Below, piece by piece: positions 9,816 through 19,702 of a stretch of 64,000 nucleotides of DNA. The notes beneath the pieces were generated by a model that was not told where the DNA came from, did not search any database, and saw only the letters and a list, made by a program, of their open reading frames with translations. Positions within the stretch are counted from its first letter, which is position 1. Every line of letters starts with the position of its first letter. This stretch comes from Ralstonia pickettii (lineage in GTDB: Bacteria > Pseudomonadota > Gammaproteobacteria > Burkholderiales > Burkholderiaceae): positions 434,001 to 498,000 of the forward strand of contig NZ_CP066772.2 in the NCBI RefSeq assembly GCF_016466415.2, in the 5' to 3' direction. A program made the position numbers and the translations under genes.

Positions 9816-12485
9816 ATGCCCGCAGAGCAATCGAAGGCCGCTTCTGGTGGCACGACAGATACCCCGCCACGGCAACGATGGCGGAGCAAACTGTTGTCGC
9901 CGCTCAACATCGGTGCAGTCGTGGGCCTGCTGTTCATCTGGTCGTTCACGTTCCATCAACTCACCCAAGAGCACGACAGGCTGATACGCGATGCGCAGGC
10001 CCGCACGCGGGTTGAGGCACGGGCGTTTGGTGAATACTCGCTTGGCAGCGTGCGGCGCGTGTCGGAGTTCTTGCTCGATCTGCGCGCGAGTTGGCTGGCC
10101 GGCCGCGAAGTGTTCGAGCATGTCATCCGCGAGCGGCAGGAGACCGTGCGCGACCTGACCTTCCAGGTTTCCGTGATCGACGAGAACGGAATGCTGCTCT
10201 ACTCCAGCATCGGCCCCACAACAGAACGCGTCGACCTGAGCCAGCGCGAGCACTTTCGCGTCCACAAGGATTCGGGCGGCCGCGATGCGCTCTTCATCAG
10301 CGACCCGGTGCAAGGCAAGGTCTCGAAAAAGTGGTCGATCCAGTTCACACGGCCCATCCTCAGGGCTGGCCAGTTTGCCGGTGTCGTGGTGGTATCGGTC
10401 AGCCCGGAACAGTTCGCCAGCTTTGCCAATACGCTGGCCGTGGGCAAGGACGGGGCGGCCACGATCATCCGCGAGTCCGGGCAGGTCCTGGCCCGCGTGC
10501 CCAACCCGACCGCGGGTATCGAAAAGCCGCCGCGCCGCCGCCAGTTCAACCAGCCGGGCGCGCTGGAAACGGGCAGCTACCGCGTGGTGTCGGGCACCGA
10601 CGGCGTGGAGCGCATCATCGGCTATCACCATGTGCCGGAGATCGGGCTCTACTTTCTGGTGGGCGAGTCGGTGGCCTCGGTGCTGGCGCCTTACGAAAGC
10701 TATCGGCGCACCGCGCTGGTGGAGGCGGCCGCCTCCACCTTGCTCCTCGCGCTGCTGTATTTCACGCTGCGTCGCCGGGGTGCAGAGCGCAAGCGGCATA
10801 TCGAAGATCTGCGCCTGGCCTCCATGGTCTATGCGTCGAGCAGCGAGGCGATGATGGTGACGTCCCTCGACGGGCACGTGATCGACGTGAACCCCGCCTT
10901 TACCGTCACCACCGGCTATTCAGCGCAGGAGTTCAAGGGCCAGTCCAGCGACGCGATCCGCTCCGAATGCAACGAGCGCGCCGTGATCGACGCCATGCGC
11001 GAGGGTGTCTCAACCAAGGGCACGTGGAGCGGCGAGTACCTGATCCGCCGCAAGGACGGCAGCGAATTCCCCGCGCTGCTCACCATCGACACGTTTGCCG
11101 ACAGCGCGATGGGCGAGCCGCGCCGGGTTGTGCTGATCCACGACATGACGGAGAAGAAGCGGGCCGAAGAGGTCATCTGGCGGCAGGCCAACTTCGACCC
11201 GCTCACCGAGCTGCCTAACCGGCACATGTTCTACAACCGCCTGCGCCACGAGATCGCGCGAGCGCGTCAGGCATCTACACAGCTCGCGCTGCTGTTCATC
11301 GATCTGGACCGCTTCAAGGAAGTGAACGACACGCTCGGTCATGACCAGGGCGACGTCCTGCTCAAGGAGATCGCCCGGCGCATCTCGGCCATCGTGCGCG
11401 GCACCGATACGGTCGCGCGGCTGGCGGGCGACGAGTTCACCATCATCCTGCCGGACCTGCCCGATGCCGGCGCGGCCACGCCCATCATCCGCGCCCTGCT
11501 CGCACGCATTGCGGCGCCGCTGCAGCTTGGTGAGGAAAGCGTGGAAGTATCGGCCAGCATTGGCGTGGCGATGTACCCGCGCGATGCCGACAGCGCGGAA
11601 TCGTTGCTCGTGCGCGCAGACCAGGCCATGTTTGCGGCGAAGAGCGCGGGGCGCAATCAATGGGCCGTCTTTACCCCGGCATTGCAGCGCGCCGAGCAGG
11701 AACGCCTGCGCGTGACCAGCGACTTGCGCGTGGCACTCACGCAAGGCCAGCTTGCGGTGCACTATCAGCCGATCGTCGATCTGCTGACGGGCAAGGTGCG
11801 CAAGGCAGAGGCGCTGATCCGCTGGACGCACCCCGTGCGGGGCGAGATCGATCCGGCGGATTTCATACCGGTGGCCGAAGACAGCGGGCTCATCGTCGAC
11901 ATCGGCAAGTGGGTGCTGAACCAGGCGCTGGATCAGCTCACGCAATGGCACGCCACGCTCGACAACACGCTGCAGGTGTCGGTCAACAAATCGCCGCTGG
12001 AGTTCCGCGCGCACCAGTCGAGCAACGAGTCCTGGCCCAAGGTGGTGGAGCGCCGGGGGCTTGCGCCGCACAGTCTGGTCGTCGAAATTACCGAAGGCTC
12101 GTTGATGGCCGACAGCGCCGAGGTGGTCGAGCACTTGCACGAGTTCAGGCGCGCGGGTGTCGACATCGCACTCGACGATTTCGGCACGGGGTATTCGTCG
12201 CTGTCGTACCTCAAGCGCTTCGACATCGACTTCATCAAGATCGACCAGTCGTTCGTGCGCAGCCTGGCGCATGATCCGAAGGACATCGCGCTGTGCAGCG
12301 CCATCGTCAGCATGGCGCACGCGTTGCGCATCAAGGTCATCGCGGAAGGCATTGAAACCGAGGAGCAGAAAGCGATCCTGGTGGCCGCAGGCTGCGATTA
12401 CGGCCAGGGCCACCTCTTCTGCCCGCCGGTGCCGCCCGCTGCGTTTGAATCTTTTGTGGTCAACGGGCAGCTTGCAGAAACCTAG
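9816..12485 (+). CDS. Membrane-anchored cyclic-di-GMP enzyme: Cache-PAS-GGDEF-EAL
   Basis: About 889 residues. Two membrane helices (near residues 30-50 and 300-325) flank an extracytoplasmic Cache-like sensor. A PAS domain, a GGDEF domain and an EAL domain follow. The GGDEF signature is AGDEF (about residue 537), a commonly tolerated variant, with an inhibitory I-site RxxD (RGTD) five residues upstream. The EAL domain retains EALIRW (about 665), VEITEGSLM, DDFGTGYSSLSYL and VIAEGIETEEQ, so phosphodiesterase activity is likely. The ATG at 9816 follows a GGAG; a GTG lies six bases earlier. The gene is convergent with the wsp operon, suggesting linked c-di-GMP control. Confidence 0.93.
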   Translation: MPAEQSKAASGGTTDTPPRQRWRSKLLSPLNIGAVVGLLFIWSFTFHQLTQEHDRLIRDAQARTRVEARAFGEYSLGSVRRVSEFLLDLRASWLAGREVFEHVIRERQETVRDLTFQVSVIDENGMLLYSSIGPTTERVDLSQREHFRVHKDSGGRDALFISDPVQGKVSKKWSIQFTRPILRAGQFAGVVVVSVSPEQFASFANTLAVGKDGAATIIRESGQVLARVPNPTAGIEKPPRRRQFNQPGALETGSYRVVSGTDGVERIIGYHHVPEIGLYFLVGESVASVLAPYESYRRTALVEAAASTLLLALLYFTLRRRGAERKRHIEDLRLASMVYASSSEAMMVTSLDGHVIDVNPAFTVTTGYSAQEFKGQSSDAIRSECNERAVIDAMREGVSTKGTWSGEYLIRRKDGSEFPALLTIDTFADSAMGEPRRVVLIHDMTEKKRAEEVIWRQANFDPLTELPNRHMFYNRLRHEIARARQASTQLALLFIDLDRFKEVNDTLGHDQGDVLLKEIARRISAIVRGTDTVARLAGDEFTIILPDLPDAGAATPIIRALLARIAAPLQLGEESVEVSASIGVAMYPRDADSAESLLVRADQAMFAAKSAGRNQWAVFTPALQRAEQERLRVTSDLRVALTQGQLAVHYQPIVDLLTGKVRKAEALIRWTHPVRGEIDPADFIPVAEDSGLIVDIGKWVLNQALDQLTQWHATLDNTLQVSVNKSPLEFRAHQSSNESWPKVVERRGLAPHSLVVEITEGSLMADSAEVVEHLHEFRRAGVDIALDDFGTGYSSLSYLKRFDIDFIKIDQSFVRSLAHDPKDIALCSAIVSMAHALRIKVIAEGIETEEQKAILVAAGCDYGQGHLFCPPVPPAAFESFVVNGQLAET

Positions 12486-12548
12486 GCGGCCCCAGGGCTG
12501 CCGCTTCGGTCAATCGCCGGCCGTCACCTTGGCGGTCATCCACCGCCC

Positions 12549-13664
12549 CTAGAGACCGCGCGCCGCACCTGCGCCTTCGCCAATCACCGCGCGGTTCTTG
12601 CCTTCGTGCTTGGCCTGATACAGCGCCAGGTCTGCGGCTTCGATCAGCGTGGTGGTCGGAACGTCGTGCATCGGCGTCACCACCGCGCCGCCGATACTGA
12701 CCGTCACGTACCCGCCCGTGGACGAATGCATGTGCGGCACCTGCAAGGCCTCGATCGCGCTGCGGATTTTTTCGGCCAGTTGCTTCAAGCCCTCGGCGCT
12801 GTTGCCGGGCAGCACAACGGCAAATTCCTCGCCGCCGAAACGCGCCGCCAGATCTCCGGGTCGGCCCAGGCATGCTTCCACCGTGCTGCCGATGCGTTTG
12901 AGCGCCTCGTCTCCTGCCACGTGGCCATACGTGTCGTTATAGAGCTTGAAGTTGTCGACATCGATCATCAGAAACGAGAGCGTCGTGCCTTCGCGTGCGC
13001 CGCGCCGCCATTCCGCGCTCAGGTATTCGTCGAGGTAGCGGCGGTTGGCCAGCCCCGTCAGGCCATCGGAATTCGTCAGGCGGCGCAGCTCGAGATTGGC
13101 TTCGAGCAACTGCTGCTGCGACTGGCGCAACGCGCGGTAGGCCTCGTCGCGCTGCAGCAGGTTGACGAACGAGCGCGAGTGATAGCGGATACGTGCCAGC
13201 AGTTCGATGCGGTCGGGCAGCTTGACGAGGTAGTCGTTGGCACCGGCGGCAAACGCCGCGCTCTTGATGACCGGCTCTTCCTTGGTGGACAGCACGATGA
13301 TGGACACATCGCGCAGCACCGGATTGGCACGGTAGTCGCGCACCAGCGTCAGGCCGTCGGTGCCCGGCATCACCAAGTCTTGCAGGATGACGGTGGGGCG
13401 GGTCTGGATGGCGGCAACCATCGCCTCGTCCGAGCGCGCACAGTAGTGGAAATCGATGCGGTCTTCGCCGGCCAGGGCCTGACGAATGGCCTCTGCGACG
13501 ATGGCCTGGTCATCTACCAGCAACACCATCACCGGAACATCGGCGGCCGCCGGGGTACGCAGCAGCGCGCGCGCGGCTTCCAGCGCGGCGTCCGCTGCAG
13601 GGATGGGCTTGGTTTCGTCCGGACCGTCCGGATCATCCGGCATCTCAGTTGGGTGGTTGGTCAT
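12549..13664 (-). CDS. wspR: WspR: response regulator diguanylate cyclase (REC-GGEEF)
   Basis: About 371 residues. After a 45-residue acidic, proline-rich extension comes a receiver domain (VLLVDDQA; phospho-acceptor D96 in VILQDLVMPGTDG), a coiled-coil linker (LRQSQQQLLEANLELRRLTN) and a GGDEF domain with active GGEEF and an inhibitory RPGD motif five residues upstream. Phosphorylated WspR makes cyclic di-GMP. It is the last gene of a seven-gene chemosensory operon whose kinase (WspE) should phosphorylate it. The start is the ATG at 13664. Confidence 0.96.
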   Translation of the reverse strand: MTNHPTEMPDDPDGPDETKPIPAADAALEAARALLRTPAAADVPVMVLLVDDQAIVAEAIRQALAGEDRIDFHYCARSDEAMVAAIQTRPTVILQDLVMPGTDGLTLVRDYRANPVLRDVSIIVLSTKEEPVIKSAAFAAGANDYLVKLPDRIELLARIRYHSRSFVNLLQRDEAYRALRQSQQQLLEANLELRRLTNSDGLTGLANRRYLDEYLSAEWRRGAREGTTLSFLMIDVDNFKLYNDTYGHVAGDEALKRIGSTVEACLGRPGDLAARFGGEEFAVVLPGNSAEGLKQLAEKIRSAIEALQVPHMHSSTGGYVTVSIGGAVVTPMHDVPTTTLIEAADLALYQAKHEGKNRAVIGEGAGAARGL

Positions 13665-13713
13665 GTGATGCTCCCCGTGTCTGGTTATGTGTGTTTGATG
13701 GCCCGTGCGTGCT

Positions 13714-14721
13714 TCATGCGCGCACGAGCGTGATGAGTTCGTCGGCGATGCGGCCAAGCGGCAGGATGACGCGCGCCGCATCCAGCGCGGCCGCCGCCTT
13801 GGGCATGCCGTACACCGCGCTGGTCGCCGCGTCCTGCGCGATGGTGTGATAACCCTTGGCGCGCATGGCCTTGAGGCCGATGGCGCCGTCGCGGCCCATG
13901 CCCGTAAGCAGCACGCCGATGGCGCTGCCCCGCCAGTGCTCGACCACGCTGTGGAAGAACACGTCCACCGACGGCCGATACGGCGTGCCGGCCGGCTCCG
14001 GCGTGTAGCCGAAGGTGCCGCCGGGCAGCACATGCATGTGGTCGTTGGTGGCGGCGAGCAGCACCTCGCCTGCGCGCGGCCGATCACCTTCCGCGGCCAC
14101 GCGCACCGTCAGTACCGTCTGGCCGTTCAGCCATTCGGCCATCCCGGCTGCGAAGGCCTTGTCAACGTGCTGGATCACGGCAATGCCCGCCCCAAATTCG
14201 GCCGGCAGTTTGCCCAGCACGGTCGCGAGCGCAGTGGGGCCGCCCGCAGAGGCGCCGATCGCCACCAGCGGCACCACGCAGTCACGCCCTGGCGTGCCGA
14301 CACGCGGCCTTGGCGCAACAGGCTTTTCCAGCAAGCGACCGATCTGGTCGATCTTGGTAAGCAACGGGTGGTTGGCATCGGCATCCGGGCCGCCGCCCAG
14401 CGTGGGCGTATCCACCGCGTCCAGCGCGCCGGCGCCCATTGCCTCATACACGCGCCACGCGTTGGCCCCCACGCTGCTGGTCACCACCAGGATCGCGCAC
14501 GGGTTGCTTGACGCCATGATGCGGCGGGTGGCTTCAACACCGTCAAAGCGCGGCATGATCAGATCCATCAGCACCACGTCAGGCGGTTGCGCGGCGCAAA
14601 ATTCCACCGCCTGCGCCCCGTCGGTCGCCACCCACAGCACGCGGTGCTCCGGCCTGCGCGCGATGGTGCGGCGCATGGCTTCCACCGCCAGCGGCATATC
14701 GTTGACGATGCCGATATTCAT
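13714..14721 (-). CDS. wspF: WspF: CheB-type methylesterase response regulator
   Basis: 335 residues: an N-terminal receiver domain (acceptor Asp in VVLMDLIMPRFDG) and a C-terminal CheB esterase domain with the catalytic triad residues in GASAGGPTA (Ser), VIQHVD (His) and LLTGMGRDGA (Asp). It removes methyl groups from the WspA receptor and so adapts the pathway. Loss of this protein in Pseudomonas locks Wsp signalling on and gives wrinkly colonies. Its start overlaps the wspE stop by four bases (ATGA), indicating translational coupling. Confidence 0.96.
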   Translation of the reverse strand: MNIGIVNDMPLAVEAMRRTIARRPEHRVLWVATDGAQAVEFCAAQPPDVVLMDLIMPRFDGVEATRRIMASSNPCAILVVTSSVGANAWRVYEAMGAGALDAVDTPTLGGGPDADANHPLLTKIDQIGRLLEKPVAPRPRVGTPGRDCVVPLVAIGASAGGPTALATVLGKLPAEFGAGIAVIQHVDKAFAAGMAEWLNGQTVLTVRVAAEGDRPRAGEVLLAATNDHMHVLPGGTFGYTPEPAGTPYRPSVDVFFHSVVEHWRGSAIGVLLTGMGRDGAIGLKAMRAKGYHTIAQDAATSAVYGMPKAAAALDAARVILPLGRIADELITLVRA

Positions 14722-17081
14722 GTCCGCGCTTCTCCAATCAGGTCGCGCACTGCGTCGAGCAGTGCTTCATCGTGGAAACTGCCCTTTGCAAGGTAGTAGT
14801 CCGCGCCGGCATCCAGGCCGCGGCGGCGGTCTTCTTCGCGGTCCTTGTACGACACCACCATCACCGGCAGCGCCTTGAGCGCGGCATCGCGCTTGATCAG
14901 CGTGACCAGCTCGATGCCGTCCATGCGCGGCATGTCGATGTCGGTGACGACGAGGTCGAAGTCGGCGCCACGCAAGGCGTTCCAGCCGTCCATGCCGTCC
15001 ACCGCCACGGTGACCGCATAGCCGCGTTTTTCCAGCAGCTTGCGCTCCAGCTCGCGCACTGTCAGCGAATCGTCCACCACCAGCACGTGCTTGCGCTGCT
15101 GCACGGCCACGCCCTGCGCCCGCTGCACCTTGTCGAGCTGCCCCCCGCGCACGAGCTTGTCGACCGAACGCAGCAGGTCGTCCACATCGACGATCAGCAC
15201 CGCGTCGCCGTTCTCCATCAATGCACCGGCGGCGATGTCGCGCACCTTGCCAAGCCGCGCGTCGAGCGGCTGCACCACCAGCATGCGTTCACCCAGAAAG
15301 CGATCGACGGCGATGCCGTAGGTTTCGGCGCCCTCGCCAATGACGACCACCGGCACGCTGTCACGCGCTTCACCGGGCGGCTGCGTGCCGAGCAACTGAT
15401 GCGCCGTCACCAAACCCACCGGGCGGCCTTCGAAGCTGAAATGCTGCTGCCCTTCCAGCATGTCGATCTCGGCGCGGGCCAGCTCCAGCGTGCGCCGCAC
15501 ATAGGCCAGCGGAAACGCGTAGGCCTCGCCGCCCACGTCCACCAGCAGGCTGCGGATGACGGACAGCGTGAGCGGCAACTGCAGCATGAAGCGCGTACCG
15601 CGCCCCGGCTCGTTGTGGATGCGAACCGTGCCGCGCACTGCCTTGACCATCTCGTGCACGGCATCGAGCCCGACGCCGCGGCCGGACACATCCGTCACCT
15701 GCTCACGCATCGAGAAGCCCGGCAACAGCAGGAAGTCGAGCAACTCGTGGTCCGACAGGCGGCTGGCGGTGTCCGCGTCGGACAACCGCCGCCGCACCAC
15801 GGCCGCGCGCACCGCTTCCAGGTCAATGCCGGCGCCATCGTCCGCCACGGTAATCAGCAGCTTGCCGGCGCTGTGGCGCGCCTCCAGCGTAATGGAGGCC
15901 TCTGCCGGCTTGCCCTGGGCTTCACGGGCTTGCGGCGTTTCCACGCCGTGGTCAACGGCGTTGCGCAGCAGGTGGCCCAGCGGGGCATCGAGCATGTCGA
16001 GAATGTCGCGGTCAACCTGCGTGGCCTCGCCGACGACGTTGAAGCGCACCCGCTTGCCCAACGAGCGGGCCAGGTCGCGCACCACGCGCGGATAGGCATG
16101 CGTGGCATCTCCGAAGGGACGCATGCGGCATTGCAGGGCCTCGTCATACAACTGCTGCGCAAGGTGCGTGCTGCGCCGGTCGAAGCGATCAAGATCGTCG
16201 ATATGCTCGCCCAACGTCTGCTGCATGTTGCCGAACATCTGACGCACGTCGTTGAGTGCGGCGTGCATGTCGGCGTCCGCATGGCGGTCGAGCCGTTCGA
16301 CCAGCGTCTCGTAGAGCGCGTCCAGCGCCAGCGCGGCGGCACGGTGGCTGCGTTTGACGCGCAGCATGGATTCACCGAACGGCTTGAGCCAGCGGGATTC
16401 CACCAGCGATTCACCCGACAGGCTGAGCAGGCGGTCGAGGTTGTCGGCACGCACACGCAGCATGCGGTGCGGATCGCGCGTGGTGCCGATGGGCGCACGG
16501 TTCGGTGCGGGTGCCGACGGCTCGGGCGCTCGTGCCGGTGACGCCGGTGACGCCGGTGGTGCCGGGGGAGTTGACAAGGCTGCCACTTCGGCGTTCAGCA
16601 GCGCCATCGCAGCTTTCATCGTGGCGTCTTCGGCGGCCGGTTCAGCGTCGGCAAACGTTGTAGCCGCAGGCGCAAGCGCAGCCGCAGCGCCCTCGGGCGC
16701 GGAGAATGCGGCCAGCACGGCATCCACTTCGGCGCGCGGAACCTGCCCGGCGGTGCCGGGTTGACCGACGCGCAGCAACAGATCCGTGCCGCGCAACAAC
16801 ACATCGACATGCGCGGCGGTCAGCACGAGCGTGGCGCGCTGTGCTGCAACGAACCACTCCTCCATGCGGTGCGCAACGTCCACACCGTCCTGCAGGCCAA
16901 CGATGCGCGCGGCACCCTTGAGTGAATGTGCGGCGCGCATGCAGGCTTCCAGCGCCGCGGCATCGGTGGGCGCGCGCTCCAGCGTCAGCAGGCCGGTGGA
17001 AAGCACACGCGTCTGCGTCTGCGCCTCCTCATGGAACAGGGCCAGCAGCGATTGGCGGCCCAGATCTTCATCCACGCTCAT
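14718..17081 (-). CDS. wspE: WspE: CheA-type histidine kinase fused to a receiver domain
   Basis: 787 residues. Domains in order: HPt with phospho-histidine H52 in AAHSLKGAARI; a proline/alanine-rich linker (about 165-210); dimerisation region; HATPase (LLRNAVDHGVE, VADDGAGID, GRGVGLDAV); CheW-like domain; C-terminal receiver (VLVVDDSLTVRELE; acceptor about D714 in VVTDIDMPRMDG). It phosphorylates WspR and WspF in response to WspA. The gene overlaps wspF downstream and wspD upstream by four bases each, so the core of the operon is tightly coupled. Confidence 0.96.
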   Translation of the reverse strand: MSVDEDLGRQSLLALFHEEAQTQTRVLSTGLLTLERAPTDAAALEACMRAAHSLKGAARIVGLQDGVDVAHRMEEWFVAAQRATLVLTAAHVDVLLRGTDLLLRVGQPGTAGQVPRAEVDAVLAAFSAPEGAAAALAPAATTFADAEPAAEDATMKAAMALLNAEVAALSTPPAPPASPASPARAPEPSAPAPNRAPIGTTRDPHRMLRVRADNLDRLLSLSGESLVESRWLKPFGESMLRVKRSHRAAALALDALYETLVERLDRHADADMHAALNDVRQMFGNMQQTLGEHIDDLDRFDRRSTHLAQQLYDEALQCRMRPFGDATHAYPRVVRDLARSLGKRVRFNVVGEATQVDRDILDMLDAPLGHLLRNAVDHGVETPQAREAQGKPAEASITLEARHSAGKLLITVADDGAGIDLEAVRAAVVRRRLSDADTASRLSDHELLDFLLLPGFSMREQVTDVSGRGVGLDAVHEMVKAVRGTVRIHNEPGRGTRFMLQLPLTLSVIRSLLVDVGGEAYAFPLAYVRRTLELARAEIDMLEGQQHFSFEGRPVGLVTAHQLLGTQPPGEARDSVPVVVIGEGAETYGIAVDRFLGERMLVVQPLDARLGKVRDIAAGALMENGDAVLIVDVDDLLRSVDKLVRGGQLDKVQRAQGVAVQQRKHVLVVDDSLTVRELERKLLEKRGYAVTVAVDGMDGWNALRGADFDLVVTDIDMPRMDGIELVTLIKRDAALKALPVMVVSYKDREEDRRRGLDAGADYYLAKGSFHDEALLDAVRDLIGEART

Positions 17082-17779
17082 CGCAGGCTCCGGGCAATCG
17101 AATCGAACACGCGATCGGTGTCAAGCAGGCCAATGGTGACATCGCGCCACGCCAGCACGCCGCGCGCGTGGGCCGTGGTGGCGTGCGTGAGCGTGGACGG
17201 CACCGGCAGCAGCGCAGTGGCCGGAAAGCGCAGCACGCCCTCCACCTCGTCCACGGGAAAAACGGCAGGTTCATCGTGGTGCGCTGCCACGAGCAGCCGC
17301 GCATAGCCATTGCGCCCGGCGTACTTGCTGCCCGTGCGGTCCAGGCCGAGCAGCTCGCCCAGCGACACCGCCACTGTCAGCGCCCCGCGAATGTTGACCA
17401 GCCCCAGCACCACCCGGTTACGCCGATGCGGCAAGGTGTGGATGGCGCGCGGCGTATCGATCTGCCGCAGCGCGGCGGCCGGCAGCGCGAGCCATTCGTC
17501 GGCGATGCGGAAAACGAGCACGGCCAGCTCCGCACTGGCGTGCTCCAGCGCCCGCAGCGGCACGGCCGTGCGATGCGCCTGCGCGGCGGCTTCCAGATCG
17601 GCATCGCTCAGCGCGCGATCGAGCAGCGCAGCCGCCCCCTCTTCGAAGACGGGGCAATTCAGGCAGCGCGAATACGTGGCAAGGCGCGGGCAGGATTGAT
17701 CGCCGCGCGTGCCGATGCGGTTCCAGCAGTCATCAACGAGCGTGGTAACGCCCGCGTGGTCATGGACGGCGTGCGCCAT
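17078..17779 (-). CDS. wspD: WspD: CheW-like adaptor
   Basis: About 233 residues. A short N-terminal cysteine-containing region (CPRLATYSRCLNCPVFEEG) precedes a CheW domain (VLVFRIADEWLALPAAALRQ ... VLGLVNIRGALTVAVSLGEL). It couples the WspA receptor to the WspE kinase. Placing the start at the ATG at 17779 makes it overlap the wspC stop by 20 bp. The three cysteines in the N-terminal region are typical of WspD-like adaptors rather than of chemotaxis CheW. Confidence 0.93.
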   Translation of the reverse strand: MAHAVHDHAGVTTLVDDCWNRIGTRGDQSCPRLATYSRCLNCPVFEEGAAALLDRALSDADLEAAAQAHRTAVPLRALEHASAELAVLVFRIADEWLALPAAALRQIDTPRAIHTLPHRRNRVVLGLVNIRGALTVAVSLGELLGLDRTGSKYAGRNGYARLLVAAHHDEPAVFPVDEVEGVLRFPATALLPVPSTLTHATTAHARGVLAWRDVTIGLLDTDRVFDSIARSLR

Positions 17780-19184
17780 GCGTTCCTCGTGTGTGCTCCG
17801 GTGTTTCGGATTCGGATGATGCGGATGGCCTCTTGCCCTGGCGTGCCAGCGCGCGCTCCGCACGCAGCATGAGCTGGCGTGCGGCCACGGTGTCGCCCGC
17901 CACGTCGAGCAGCGCGGCAAGATGCGTCAGCGCTTCATAGTGCGCGGGTTCCAGGTACAGCGCCTTGCGATAGAAATCGCCGGCATCGGCATGGCGGCCG
18001 CGCGCATCGGCAATCAGGCCGAGCAGGTAAAACGTATCGGCTTCGGGTGCGCGCAGGTTGGCGATCTCCAGCGCCACGCGCTCGGCCTCGTCCAGATTGC
18101 CGGCGTCGGCCAGCCGCCGCGCTTGTGCCACCGTGGGCGGCTCACCGAGCACGGCCTCAATCTCGGGAATGGTGGGCAGCAACGGGCGAGCGGCGAGGCC
18201 CAAGGGCGCCGGGTTGGGTCTGGAGGGGGCCGGCACACGCGCCGCCACGGGCCGCACCGGCACCGACGGCAAAGCCACGCCGGGCAGACCGACCGCAGCG
18301 GAAACCGGCTCGGGCGGCAGCGGCAAACGGAACGGCAACGGTGCCCGCGCCCCCGTCTCGGTTGCGGCGGTGCGTTGAAATGCAAACGCCAGCGGAATCC
18401 GCGCTGACGTCATGGCATGGCGCATCATCAGGCCGGTTTCAGCGGGGCCGACGAAGATCATGCCGTCTTCCGCCAGTTGTGAATCGAGCCGGCGGATCGC
18501 CTGGTCCTGTGCATCACGGTGGAAATAGATCAGCACGTTGCGGCAGAAGATGAAGTCGTAGCGCGTGTCATCGGGCGGCGCGTCCGATAGGTTGCCTTGC
18601 GCGAAGCGCACCAGCCCGCGCACGGTATCACTCAACTGCCAGCTGCCGTCGGCGCCGGTGAAATGCCGGTCGCGGAAGGTGAGCGGATAGCCTCGGAACG
18701 CATTGCGCCCGTAAACGGCACGCCGTGCCTGTTCAATGGCGCGTGCGCTGATGTCGATGGCGTCGATGGTGAAGCGTGCGGGGTCGATGCCGGCATCGAG
18801 CAAGGCCATTGCCGCGGAATACGGCTCTTCGCCGGTCGAGCACGGCGCACTCAGGATGCGCAGTACGCGCATCGGCTCGCGTGCGAGTTTTTCGCCCACC
18901 ACACGGGCAAGCGTGACGAAAGCCTCCCGGTCTCGGAAGAACCACGTTTCGGGCACCACCAACGCCTCGATCAGGGCCTGCCGTTCGTCGGGCGCGGTGT
19001 TCAGGCGCAGCCAGTACGCGTCGAGCGCCGCCGCGTCCACCGTGTCGCGCATGCCGCGCGCGGCGAGCATTGCACGCGTGCGGTCGAGCACAGCACGCTC
19101 CAGGGTGTTCGTGCCGAGCGACGGCGCGTCAATGCCGGTCTCATGCGAGAGCCAGGCTTCAAAGCGGGGGTCGACGGCCACCAT
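17760..19184 (-). CDS. wspC: WspC: CheR-type methyltransferase with C-terminal TPR region
   Basis: 474 residues. The N-terminal CheR methyltransferase has the NETWFFR-like motif VPETWFFRDREAF, the SAM-binding segment ILSAPCSTGEEPYSAAM and the catalytic-domain motif FIFCRNVLIYF. A proline-rich linker leads to tetratricopeptide-like repeats (FYLLGLIADARGRHADAGDF, then RKALYLEPAHYEALTHLAAL). It methylates glutamates on WspA, opposing WspF. It begins 5 bp after wspB ends. Confidence 0.94.
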   Translation of the reverse strand: MVAVDPRFEAWLSHETGIDAPSLGTNTLERAVLDRTRAMLAARGMRDTVDAAALDAYWLRLNTAPDERQALIEALVVPETWFFRDREAFVTLARVVGEKLAREPMRVLRILSAPCSTGEEPYSAAMALLDAGIDPARFTIDAIDISARAIEQARRAVYGRNAFRGYPLTFRDRHFTGADGSWQLSDTVRGLVRFAQGNLSDAPPDDTRYDFIFCRNVLIYFHRDAQDQAIRRLDSQLAEDGMIFVGPAETGLMMRHAMTSARIPLAFAFQRTAATETGARAPLPFRLPLPPEPVSAAVGLPGVALPSVPVRPVAARVPAPSRPNPAPLGLAARPLLPTIPEIEAVLGEPPTVAQARRLADAGNLDEAERVALEIANLRAPEADTFYLLGLIADARGRHADAGDFYRKALYLEPAHYEALTHLAALLDVAGDTVAARQLMLRAERALARQGKRPSASSESETPEHTRGTHGARRP

Positions 19185-19189
19185 GATGT

Positions 19190-19654
19190 TCAGCCAACGG
19201 CTGCTGGAAACAGCAGCGCACGCACGTGCGCGTCCAGCATCGCCTCGGTGTCCACGCGCTGAACGAGACCGTCGTCCAGGCTGGCCACGGGGCCCAACCA
19301 GCGGGCATCGGGCGTGGCGACACCGCTGGCGGCAAAGCTGGCATCGTCGATACGTCGGGTGTGCGTGGCGTGCTCCAGCACCAGGCCCAGCAGTGGTGCG
19401 TCGTCACCGCGGATGCCGGCTTCATAGCGCACCAGCACCAGACGCGTGGAGCGCAGCGGCCGCGCCGGACGGCCCAGCGCAAGCTGGGGCACGTCGATCA
19501 CCGGCACGGGAGCGCCATGCCGTTCGATCACGCCGGCCACCCACGCTGGCGTACCCGGAATCGACTTGGTGGCAGCCAGCGGCAGCACTTCAGCAATCTG
19601 CGCCACGTTCAGCGCATAGCGGTCGCCATCGAGTTGGAACAGGAGGTAAAGCAT
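19190..19654 (-). CDS. wspB: WspB: CheW-like adaptor
   Basis: 154 residues forming a single CheW domain (MLYLLFQLDGDRYALNVAQI ... WVAGVIERHGAPVPVIDVPQ). It is the first of two adaptors in the operon. In Pseudomonas, WspB and WspD are required for clustering and activity of the Wsp receptor complex. It follows wspA by 48 bp and precedes wspC by 5 bp. Confidence 0.93.
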   Translation of the reverse strand: MLYLLFQLDGDRYALNVAQIAEVLPLAATKSIPGTPAWVAGVIERHGAPVPVIDVPQLALGRPARPLRSTRLVLVRYEAGIRGDDAPLLGLVLEHATHTRRIDDASFAASGVATPDARWLGPVASLDDGLVQRVDTEAMLDAHVRALLFPAAVG

Positions 19655-19702
19655 GGCGATTCTCGCTACGGCAAAAACACCTCAATGCGGATGCGCTGCA
19701 GA

